A stretch of 15,317 nt of DNA, from positions 1 through 15,317 of the forward strand of contig JAKJXP020000219.1 in the NCBI GenBank assembly GCA_022225965.2. The letters run 5' to 3'. Positions 1 to 8,880 of the stretch are shown piece after piece. A model generated the notes under the pieces. The model was not told where the DNA came from and searched no databases. It saw only the letters and a list, made by a program, of their open reading frames with translations. This DNA is from Diatrype stigma. Taxonomy: Eukaryota; Ascomycota; Sordariomycetes; Xylariales; Diatrypaceae. A program made the translations under genes and the position numbers. The number at the start of each line of letters is the position of its first letter. Positions within the stretch are counted from its first letter, which is position 1.

Positions 1-113
1 CCTAACCCTAACCCTAACCCTAACCCTAACCCTAACCCTAACCCTAACCCTAACCCTAACCCTAACCCTAACCCTAACCCTAACCCTAACCCTAACCCTA
101 ACCCTAACCCTAA
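1..113 (+). repeat. Telomere (CCCTAA repeats)
   Basis: The window starts with CCTAA followed by 18 uninterrupted, perfect copies of CCCTAA. This is the C-rich strand of the TTAGGG telomere used by filamentous fungi and vertebrates, and its orientation marks a left chromosome end. There are no variant repeats, and the array stops cleanly at CCCTAAGCTATT, where AT-rich DNA begins. The array may be longer in the cell, because the window or assembly starts inside it. Confidence 0.98.
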
Positions 114-330
114 GCTATTATTATTATAACTAATCGAAATTTAAATAATAACCAGAAATTAAATAAAAAACTTAAGCTTAATAATTTAATTCTTATATTT
201 CCAAGCTTTTTTATATTTTTAGATTTTATATAAAATTATATAAAGATTAATATAAATTATTTATTATATATAATAAAAAATACGTTATTATTTAATTAGC
301 TTTAAAAAAAAAGCTAATTTTATTTTTTCG
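114..330. other. AT-rich junction between telomere and copia remnant
   Basis: This stretch is almost only A and T and has no open frame. In frame with the downstream reverse transcriptase it still translates, with several stops, so it may be the linker that precedes the RT domain in copia polyproteins. No subtelomeric helicase or other telomere-linked gene is visible. Confidence 0.5.
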
Positions 331-1945
331 GCTTTTATAACCGAACCAGTTATATATAAGCAAATAATGAATAATATAAATCGAAAGTTTTAATATTTAA
401 CCTATAAAGCAAAAATAACGGAATTAAAAAAATAAAATACTTATAATATAATGAACTTATTTAAAGAAAAATACTTTATAAGAACCGGTTAATTATTTAA
501 ATTTAAACTTATTATTAAAAGCAGCTTTATTAAATTTAATTAAATAATTAATAAGAATAAATTTAAACGCTTTAAAGTTAAATTTATTATATAAAAATAT
601 AATTAATAATTAGAAATAAATTATTTAAAAACCTTTTTTATTATAGCCAAACCGGAAACGTAATATTTATTATTAATAATAGTTATTAATAAAAAGTGGC
701 TTATAATATAATACGACGTTTAAAACGCTTTTATTTATTTTAATATAAATATAAAAATCTATATACGGCTATTAAAAAGTTTTTATTTAAAAGCTTATAA
801 TAAGATAATTAAGCTTAATAAAGCCTTATACGGCTTAAAGCAATTATTTAAGCTTTAATATAAATTCTTATTTTAAGTATTATTAGCCGAAGAATTTATT
901 ATATTCCCTTACGATAAAGAAATATTTATAAATAAAATAAGTAATATTGTTATTATTTGTTATATAAACGACTTATTAATAATAAGCCCGTTCGAAATTA
1001 ATATAAATAATTTAGCCATAAAGCTATTAAAATTTATTAAGTTAAATAAAATAAGTTCCGTTTTTACTAATTTAGGTAACGATTTAAAAATCGATTATTC
1101 TAATAAGGAAATACGTATAAGCCAAAAACGATATATAAAAAAGCTATTTATTAAATATATTATACGTAATAATTTAAATATAAAGCTAGGAAATATTTCT
1201 TATATTTTAAGCCTTAAGCTTAAGAAAAATAAATTAATAGCTTTAAATATAAAAGTTATAAATTATTAAAAGCAAATAAGTTCTTTATTATACTTAGCTT
1301 TAAGATTTCGACCTAATATAACTTACGTTATATATATTTATATTAAATTTATAAATAACTTAAATATAAATTACTTTAAGAAATTATATAAAATATAAAA
1401 GTATTTATTAAAGCATCTTAATATAAGGGTTATATATAAATGTAACGGAATTTTAAAATTAAAGGTTTATATAAATTTTAATTAAAAAAGTAATTTATTA
1501 AATAAAAGATTTACAAATAGGTATATAATTAGCTTAGCAAATAAGAATAATTTTAATTCTATAAGCTGGACTTTTTAATTTTAAAAAATAATTTTTTAAA
1601 TTCTTATAAAGCAAAATATTTAGCTTTAAAAAAAGAATTAAAAGAAATCGTATATTTAAGTAATATGCTTAATTATTTAAATAAAGAATTAAACCTAGGT
1701 TATTCGGATTAGCCTTTAAAGATATATATATAACGATACCGCTTAAAAGTTAGCTAATAATCCTGAATTTTATAAAAGAATTAAGCATATAAATATAACT
1801 TATTATTTTAATAAAAAGGTAATAATAAATAATAAAGCTATATTATATTATATTAATATAATAAAATAATTAATTAATTTTTAATAAAGCCAGTATTTAG
1901 CGTTATATTAAATAAACTAATAAAAATAATTAATATAATTAATAT
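331..1945 (+). pseudogene. RIP-inactivated Ty1/copia-type retrotransposon pol (RT and RNase H)
   Basis: Conceptual translation in one frame (codons starting at 331) keeps copia pol landmarks in order. They are the RT lead-in with ELKK and NLFKEKY (about 421-480), YDV-stop-NAF (712-729), matching the DVKTAF block, KLNKALYGLKQ (811-843), and YINDLLIISP (961-990), matching the YVDD catalytic box with its first Asp now Asn. Next come SSLLYLALRFRPNITYV (1279-1329), the RNase H region KVYINFN (1462-1482) and LANNPEFYKRIKHINITY (1750-1803). The stops are TAA/TAG that C-to-T or G-to-A changes of Gln or Trp codons would produce. The frame is continuous to about 1575, shifts at about 1575-1605, and returns near 1730 at an ATATATATA run. 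Gag, protease and integrase are absent: only about 220 bp separates the RT start from the telomere. The element is non-functional. Confidence 0.9.
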
Positions 1946-2845
1946 ATCATAATTTTATTCCTTTAAAGGTTTTTTCATTAAAAGCCTAATTTTTTCCGTA
2001 TACGTACGTTTTATTTTAAGCTTTATACGATAAATAGGTAATTTTTTATTAATTTGTTAATATCGAATAAAAAAAGGATAAATTAAAAAGCTTCTTATAT
2101 TTTAATAAGGGCTTATATAATTATATATAAGCGCAGCCTTATTTATATAATTACAAGTTGTTTTAATATAACCTTATTTATATAATTATAAACCGATAAA
2201 ACAAGTATTTAATTAATTATAATTACTTATATATTTGTATTTATTATTCGCTTATATAATTACCTTTTTTTTATATAGGTTTTATCGTTATAACGGCTTT
2301 TTTAATATATATATATACGTTATTTAATTATAAGAATAAATTTTATACGTTACTGCTTATTTATGGCCCTTAATAATTATTAAAAGAAAATATAAGATTT
2401 ATTAAATATAATAAAATAATATAATAAAGCAATTATAAAGAAATTACATTTATATAATAAAATTATTACTAAAAACGATATATTATCGAAAATAATTATT
2501 ATATAAAATAAAGCAAATACGGATTTTTATTATAATAAAAAGAATAAAAATAATTACCGTAATAAAAAATATTTTATATATAAATAAAAGTAATAACCAT
2601 TTAATTAATATATAAAAAGTCGAAATTATATAAATATATATTTATATATATATAAGAATATTATTTTATATTTAAATAATTATTTTTATATACGTTTATT
2701 TAATTTTATTTAATATTTATTTATTTTATTATTATATTCGTATTATTTAATATAATATAATTATATATCGTATAATTTTATATTTATAATTTTATATTAA
2801 TAATTAAATAAAATAATTAATCGTATTTAAATAATATATATATAT
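1946..2845. other. AT-rich spacer, possibly the decayed 3' end of the copia element
   Basis: No gene is visible. The stretch follows the pol remnant directly, so it may contain the element's 3' LTR, but no second LTR copy is present to prove that. Short imperfect repeats built on CTTATATAATTA occur at about 2108-2270. From about 2590 the sequence is almost pure TA/AAT-rich. CpG (TACG) persists while CpA is rare, as expected after RIP. Confidence 0.5.
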
Positions 2846-3042
2846 AGCTATTATTTAATTAATACGTACGTATAGCCAGCATTTAATTAATACGTACGTA
2901 TAGCCATTACTTAATTGGTACGTACGTACAGCCAGCACTTAATTGGTACGTACGTATAGCCAGCACCCAATTGGTACGTACGTACAGCCAGCACCCAATT
3001 GGTACGTACGTACAGCCAGCACCCAATTGGTACGTACGTATA
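2846..3042 (+). repeat. 28-bp minisatellite, block 1 (seven units)
   Basis: Units begin with AGCC at 2846, 2874, 2902, 2930, 2958, 2986 and 3014, an exact 28-bp period. An intact unit reads AGCCAGCACCCAATTGG followed by TACGTACGTAC, so each holds two palindromes, CCAATTGG and GTACGTAC. The first units are mutated to forms such as AGCCAGCATTTAATTAA, and units from 2958 on are intact. A 5-bp insertion (TAATA) ends the block. Confidence 0.95.
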
Positions 3043-3122
3043 ATACAGCCAGGTCAACCGTACCCAAAGGTGGTCAACCGCACCCAAAGGTGGTCAACCG
3101 TACCCAAATGGTACGTACATAC
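3043..3122 (+). repeat. Linker with three 20-bp GGTCAACC repeats
   Basis: Between the two 28-bp blocks, GGTCAACC starts at 3052, 3072 and 3092, a 20-bp period with CGTACCCAAAGGT or CGCACCCAAAGGT filling each unit. The linker then runs back into the 28-bp repeat through CCCAAATGGTACGTAC. The same repeat type follows block 2, so linker and block form one larger unit. Confidence 0.9.
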
Positions 3123-3322
3123 AGCCATTACCCAATTGGTACGTACGTACAGCCAGCACCCAATTGGTACGTACGTACAGCCAGCACCCAATTGGTACGT
3201 ACGTACAGCCAATATCCAATTAGTACGTACGTACAGCCATTACCCAATTGGTACGTACGTACAGCCAATACCCAATTGGTACGTACGTATAGCCACCACC
3301 CAATTGGCACGTACGTACGTAC
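3123..3322 (+). repeat. 28-bp minisatellite, block 2 (seven units)
   Basis: Units begin with AGCC at 3123, 3151, 3179, 3207, 3235, 3263 and 3291, again seven at an exact 28-bp period. Nearly all are intact. The unit at 3207 has an RIP-like AATATCCAATTAG. The last unit carries an extra GTAC, as TACGTACGTACGTAC. The block lies 277 bp after block 1 and resembles it in copy number and flanks. Confidence 0.95.
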
Positions 3323-3323
3323 A

Positions 3324-3464
3324 GGTCAACCGCACCCAAAGGTGGTCAACCGCGTACTGGTTAACCGCGTATTAGTGGTCAACCGCGTATTAGTGGTCAA
3401 CCCCACCTAAATGTGGTCAACCCCCGTATGTGGTCAACCTGCTTAGGTTGACCTAAGTCCTAGG
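3324..3464 (+). repeat. GGTCAACC repeat array with terminal inverted repeat
   Basis: GGTCAACC or GGTTAACC starts at 3324, 3344, 3359, 3377, 3395, 3415 and 3432, spaced 15-20 bp apart. Two spacers are CGCGTATTAGT. At the end, GGTCAACCT (3432-3440) is followed after GCTT by its exact reverse complement AGGTTGACC (3445-3453). The GC-richer tract then ends with CTAAGTCCTAGG. Mutated relatives of the last 70 bp (3395-3464) occur at 9678-9747 and 9908-9976. Confidence 0.9.
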
Positions 3465-3657
3465 GGTTAGGGCCATGCCGGTATACGTCTAGTTTTAGCA
3501 TAATAAGAAACCTCAAACCGAAATCGAGGAAAAAAACCTATTAATTCGCACCGAAGTCGCTTTTTTGGTTATATATAAAAGGTATTTAAAACGATTTTTG
3601 CTCGTTTTTTATTATAAAAAGGCTTAAAGTTATTTATTAAATTAAAGTAAGGTTATA

Positions 3658-3697
3658 ACGCAAAGCCGATCCGGCTTTGCGTCGTAAACGTACGACG
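3658..3697. repeat. Two adjacent perfect hairpins
   Basis: ACGCAAAGCCG (3658-3668) and CGGCTTTGCGT (3672-3682) are exact reverse complements around a 3-nt loop. A second pair, CGTCGTA (3680-3686) and TACGACG (3691-3697), follows with a 4-nt loop and overlaps the first by 3 nt. Intact GC-rich stems stand out in the surrounding AT-rich DNA. Function unknown. Confidence 0.8.
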
Positions 3698-3977
3698 TAT
3701 GTATTATTAAATATAATATCGGTATATTAAATAAGCAAAGATAAGTTATAAAAAAAAAAAAAAACGGTACGAAATAATCCGTACGTCCGATATATTGCTT
3801 CGAATATAAATAAACCACTTATTCCGGCCGGCGTCGATGCGACGACGACTTAACCGGCAAAATAAATTATATACCGCTTTTAAAATATAAATATTCTGTT
3901 TTTTTTTTCGTCCGGAAATTCTTTTTTTTTTTTTTTTTAATAATAATAATTAATCCGATACGTAATTTTTTCCCGCT

Positions 3978-4014
3978 ATCGATTCGACCCTTAAAAATAA
4001 GGGCTCGAATCGAT
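3978..4014. repeat. Long near-perfect hairpin
   Basis: ATCGATTCGA-CCCTTA pairs with TAAGGG-C-TCGAATCGAT across a 4-nt A loop. The two 16-bp arms differ only by a single unpaired C. A T-rich run (TTTTTTATTATTTTTT) follows. It could be a transcription-termination-like structure or a remnant of a transposon's inverted repeat, and neither can be decided here. Confidence 0.75.
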
Positions 4015-4067
4015 TTTTTATTATTTTTTAATTTATTGTAATTATTTTCTTTACTTTTTATGTTATA

Positions 4068-4131
4068 CGCAAATTCGGGTCGCTTTTGGGCGTTCGGAAA
4101 TCCGGGCGTCCAGGATTGATCCGAATTTGCG
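4068..4131. repeat. 64-bp element bounded by 11-bp inverted repeats
   Basis: CGCAAATTCGG (4068-4078) and CCGAATTTGCG (4121-4131) are exact reverse complements enclosing 42 bp of GC-richer sequence. The interior holds two GGGCGT copies and the small dyad CGGAAATCCG. No coding potential is seen. It may be a miniature inverted-repeat element or a structured RNA remnant. Confidence 0.65.
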
Positions 4132-4389
4132 CAGTCCTTTATTGCTTCCGACGTCGATCCAACGTTTGCTGATTTCGATAATATATTATTTAGCCGTTTA
4201 ATTTTATTTGTTCGCCCGCTTTGTAGCCGATTTCGCCTCGTTTTTTCCGCCTTATCGTCCTGTTACCGTTTCCGCGACTTAGCCGCTCCGACCTTGCGAC
4301 GATGTCGGCCCTTTTAAAAAGCCCGCCCCCGATATCTCGACTTACTTCGACCTTTTATCGAGAAAAGTGAGATGCGTGCCTGCTTATTA

Positions 4390-4975
4390 TAATAATATTA
4401 ATAAAATACCGACGAATAAATGGAAATAAAAGCATATATATAATCATAATAACTAATAAACCGCGAAAACAAATAAAACGAAAAATAACCGAATGCCGTA
4501 AGCCAAAATTAAAGAAATAATTAAAAACAAAATTTATTAAATAAAAATAAAATTAATAAACGTTATATTTAAAAAAAAAATCATAAATAGCGAAAAAAAT
4601 ATAAAAAGAATTGCATTAATAATTGCTAACGTAATTATTATAAAAAAATAACGTTTTAAAAGGTATTATAATTAAATTAATCGAAACGCGTAATTTAAAA
4701 TAAATTAAATAAACCGAATAAAATAAAGGTAACGAATAAAACAAAATAATTAAAAATATAAATTAAGAAACGTAATTAAAGCTAAACGGTTAGTCGTAAT
4801 TGCTAAAATACCATTAAATAAGGCATTATAGCCAAATTAATCGACCAACGCAATTAAAAGCAAATTTTCGCAGTTATGTTGTATAATATTAACGTAATAA
4901 ATTCAATAAAGCCAGAAAATATAAAAAGAAATATATACCAAAAGCAATTAATACTATTGCCGCAATGCGGAAAAA
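4390..4975. other. Purine-rich AT tract, no gene recognised
   Basis: The plus strand is strongly enriched in A over T and carries many short AAATAAA-like runs. All frames are broken by stops. The strand asymmetry suggests a formerly purine-rich sequence mutated by RIP. No protein motif could be recovered. Confidence 0.5.
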
Positions 4976-6077
4976 GAAAAAAACCGAATAAAAATAAATA
5001 AGTGCTAAAAAAAAAGCGAAGGGTTAATAAATAGAAAAAAAGGAAAAATAATAAGCAATAACGAAGATAATAATGATTATAAATAGAAAAAAGCAATAAA
5101 CAAACGGAAAAAAATAAATAAAAAGGAAAAAGCTAAAGCAAGGGATTTTTATATTTTTTATTACGATATTATTATATAAAATAATTTATAAATAATTTAA
5201 ATGCATATATTAAATATAGCTTTCGAATATCGTATTAATATATAAGTATAAAATTAACGTAATAATTTTATACCGTATATATAAGGGAAATATATAACTG
5301 TTTAAATAAAATCTTAAAAAAATAAATTTATAACAAAAATATAATAAGCAATAAAAATTTAATTAATTAAATAAAAATAATTGGCTTATCGTAATGCGTT
5401 ACGTAATATAAAGATTAAGCTTTATATATACCGATTAGCTAAATAAAAAAAATTAAGCTATAAATATACGTTATGCGAATAAAAAGCAAAATTTCCAGGC
5501 TATAATTAGTTAAATAAAAACGGAAATGTTTATAAAATAATATTCCGAACGAATAGCATTTACGTAAGCTTTAATTAGCTATAAGTATATAAATAAAACT
5601 ATAAATGCTGCCCGATTAAGAGTTTTAATAACGGATTAATATATATAAACAAAATGCAAAAGATTAATATTATTTTAAATTACTTGCATATACGGCGGTA
5701 TATTCGATAAAGCGTTTTAATAACGGATTAATATTTAATTAAAAGTTTTAATAACGAGCTAATGCATATAAGCAAAATGCAAAGGGTTAATATTGCTTTA
5801 AATTATTTACGTATACGGCGGCATATTCGGTAAAGCGTTTTGGTAACGGGTTAATGCGCGATTAGAAGTTTTGGTAACGAATTAATGTATATAAGCAATA
5901 TGTAACGAGAAAGCATAAATTTAAGCGGTATACAGCGGGGCGCTTGCCGGATTGGGAGTTTTGGTAACGCCTTAATGCCCGATTGGGAGTTTTGGTAACG
6001 CCCTAGCGCCTAATTCGGCAGCACCTATATGCACCGAGAACCTAATCCTAAGTACCAATTTACGACTTAAATACGAA
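4976..6077 (+). repeat. Tandem segmental duplication, copy A
   Basis: The segment starts at an A-rich tract containing ACCGAATA and ends with TTTACGACTTAAATACGAA. It matches the next segment throughout; for example AGGGATTTTTATATTT is at 5141 here and 6246 in copy B. The right part holds seven TTTTRRTAACG motifs. The last four (5835-5998) are unmutated TTTTGGTAACG, with CCCGATTGGGAG and CCTTAATG forming a 31-bp unit. Motifs also recur at a longer period of about 123 bp. Confidence 0.85.
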
Positions 6078-7490
6078 AAAAAAACCGAATAGAAATAAAT
6101 AAATCTTAAGAAAAAATCGAAGAGTTGGCGAATAAAAAGAAAAAGGAAATAATAAGCGATAATAAAGATAATAATAATTATAAATAAAAAAAAAGTAATA
6201 AATAAAAAAAAGAAAAAATAAATAAAAAGAAAAAAAATTAAAATAAGGGATTTTTATATTTCTTATTACGATATTATTATATAAAGTAATTTATAAATAA
6301 TTTAAATATATATATTAAATATAATTTTTAAATATCATATTAATATATAAATATAAAATTAACGTAATAATTTTATATTATATATATAAGAAAAATGTAT
6401 AACTATTTAAATAAAATCTTAAAAAAATAAATTTATAATAAAAATGTAATAAATAATAAAAATTTAATTAATTAATTAATAAAAATTAATTCATTATAAT
6501 ACATTACGTAATATATAAATTAAGCTTTATAAACGCCGATTAATTAAATAAAAAAAATTAAGTTACGAATATGCGTTATATAAATAAAAAACAAAATTTC
6601 TAAGTTATAATTAATTAAATAAAAACGGAAATATTTATAAGGTAATATTTTAAGCAAATAATATTTATATAAGCTTTAATTAATTATAAGTATATAAGTA
6701 AAACTATAAATACTACCCGATTAGGAATTTTAATAATGGATTAATATATATAAATAAAATGCAAAAAATTAATATTGCTTTAAACCATTTATATATACGG
6801 CAGCATATTCGATAAAACGTTTTAATAACGAATTAATGCATATAAATAAAATATAAAGGGTTAATATCATTTTAAATCATTTACGTATATAGCGGCATAT
6901 TCGATAAAGCGTTTTAATAACGAATTAATATTCGAATAAAAATTTTAATAACGCCTTAATGTTCGATTAGGAATTTTAATAACGGATTAATGCATATAAG
7001 CAAAATGTAAAAAGTTAGTATTGCTTTAAATTACTTACATATGCGGCGGCATATTCGATAAAACGTTTTAATAACGAACTAATGCCTAATTAAAAGTTTT
7101 AATAACGCTTTAATGCCTAATTAAAAATTTTAATAACGAGTTAATGCATATAAATAAAATACAAAGGGTTAATATTGCTTTAAATCACTTATATATGCGG
7201 CGGCATATTCGATAAAGCGTTTCAATAACGCCTTAATACCCGATTAAGAATTTTAATAACGCCTTAATGCCCGATTAGGAGTTTTAATAACGGATTAATA
7301 TATATAAGCAATATATAACGAGAAAGCATGAATTTAAGCGGCGTATAACGGGGCGCTTACCGGATTGGAAGTTTTAATAACGCCTTAATGCTCGATTAGG
7401 AGTTTTAATAACGCCTTAGCGCTTAATTCGGCAGCACTTATATGCACTAAGAACCTAATTCTAAGCACTAATTTACGACTTAATAACGAA
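6078..7490 (+). repeat. Tandem segmental duplication, copy B (expanded)
   Basis: This direct repeat of copy A abuts it head to tail. The offset is 1101-1105 bp on the left but 1413 bp at the shared right end (GCAGCACCTATATGCAC at 6018, GCAGCACTTATATGCAC at 7431). Copy B has 13 TTTTAATAACG-type motifs against seven in copy A, so the internal array expanded. None of the 13 keeps the GG seen in copy A, so copy B is the more heavily mutated. There are no genes. Confidence 0.85.
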
Positions 7491-8880
7491 ATATTCGTAA
7501 AAATTAAAAATATAAAAAAGTAAATAAAAGCATAATATAAAAATGTAAAAATAAAAACTTAAAAAAGGGTTTTATTTACGAAAAAATAACGAATCGTATT
7601 AAGTTTTTTAAATATATACAAATATATAATAACGTAAACTACGTAAAGAAATAAATAAAATTATATAATATATAATATATAAAAAAACGAAACGACGAAA
7701 TATATATAAAAAAACATAATATAATAAAAAAATTAAAAAATAAGCCGTAAAAAATATAAATATATATAAAACATATAAAACAAAAATAAGCGTTTTAATT
7801 ATAATATAATAATGCACATATATATAAATTCGAAATCGTTACTTTTAAGTAAAAATAAAATAATAAATAAAAAAAGAAAATAACGAACTAAACGAAAAAG
7901 GTTTATTATAATATAATATAAAAAAAGTAATACATTATAATTAAACGGAAAATATTACGTATCGGAAATGTATAAAATAAACGGAAACGTAAAGGGCAAT
8001 AAAAAAATAAAAGCTATAAATAAAATATTAATTAAAATTAATCGAAATAACGACAAAACTTTTATTTTAAATAAATAAATATTAAAAAATATTTACGTTA
8101 TAAATTTAATTAAAAACAAATATTATATTATTTATTTATTTATAAAAAATTATATATAAAATTAAACGAGCCAGTATTTTTTATATAAACGAAAACCAAA
8201 GCTTAAATGAACCGGCGTCGGCCATATAATTAAAACCGATAAAAGCAGCTAAAAAAAAACCTATAACTGCAATAACGCATTTATTATATAACGGCAATAA
8301 TGCATTATTTAATTATAAGAAAAATTATTATTAATAAATATAACATAAAATAATGCATTACGAAAGCCCGATTATAATTATATTACGCCTTATAAAGCAA
8401 CGAAATTTAAAACGTATTATATTATATAACATATAACGCAAATAATAAAACCTATAAAAATTCGAAATTCCGAGGCTATTATAACGCAATATAGGCAATA
8501 ATAAGCCGTAACGGCTATACGTATTTGAGATTTCGAAAGCGTAATAATATAATAAATATAACGAAAATAATAAAACTTATTAAACATCGAAATTTCGAGT
8601 TTATAAAAAGTTTAAATTCCAAGTTTCGGTTATATCGGTTTTATTTAAAGCTATAAACGCGAATATACGTATAATATTAACCCATTTATAACCGATTAAT
8701 TAATATAATAATATAATAATTACCCGTTTAAAAACAATTATAAACAAATTACGTTAAAACTAAATACTTTAATATATGTTAATATTAAAAAATAAAGCAA
8801 TTTTAAATTTAAATTAAAGAATATTATATATAATAAACGATAAATTATACGCATTAATTATAAAGAAATCTAATAAAGCC
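7491..8880. other. AT-rich RIP-affected DNA, no gene recognised
   Basis: The first part is A-rich on the plus strand. From about 8170 the DNA has more C and G, including ATGAACCGGCGTCGGCC (8207-8223) and repeated TTCGAAATT motifs at about 8461-8600. The plus-strand reading frames keep lysine-rich stretches broken by TAA stops, which suggests a decayed coding element, but no motif identifies it. Confidence 0.5.

Larger units (their letters stand above)
3465..4389. other. AT-rich to moderately GC intergenic DNA, no gene recognised
   Basis: The stretch begins with GGTTAGGG (3465-3472), a single TTAGGG-like motif. It contains a TATATATAAAAGG motif near 3570, an A-run of about 15 ending at 3764, a T-run of 17 at 3922-3938, and CpG-rich islands such as CCGGCCGGCGTCGATGCG (about 3823-3841). 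The interval 4140-4380 keeps many CpG and CpC cytosines but few CpA, so it is probably RIP-altered former repeat or coding DNA. No conserved protein could be recovered from either strand. Three hairpins are listed separately. Confidence 0.6.

Noticed and set aside
1946..2845. A defined 3' LTR for the copia remnant
   Set aside because: With the 5' end of the element missing there is no second LTR for comparison, and no target-site duplication or clear TG...CA ends could be fixed.
2846..3322. CRISPR-like array of 28-bp repeats
   Set aside because: Units are contiguous with no unique spacers, and the host is a fungus. This is a minisatellite.
2943..3410. Plus-strand 155- and 134-codon frames and a minus-strand 60-codon frame as genes
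   Set aside because: They exist only because the 28-bp repeat has no stop in several frames. They overlap in different frames and have no gene-like context.
3465..3472. Interstitial telomere (GGTTAGGG)
   Set aside because: Only about one repeat is present, too short to be called a telomeric tract.
4001..4014. tRNA- or SINE-like B box (GGGCTCGAATCGAT)
   Set aside because: It is part of a palindromic hairpin, and no acceptor stem, anticodon arm or A box can be found at proper spacing.
4854..5096. Minus-strand 80-codon hydrophobic frame
   Set aside because: It is low-complexity Phe/Leu/Tyr translation of a purine-rich AT tract that spans the edge of a repeat, with no family motif.
7608..7817. 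Minus-strand 69-codon Ile/Phe/Tyr-rich frame
   Set aside because: It is translation of AT-rich RIP DNA, with no motif or gene context.
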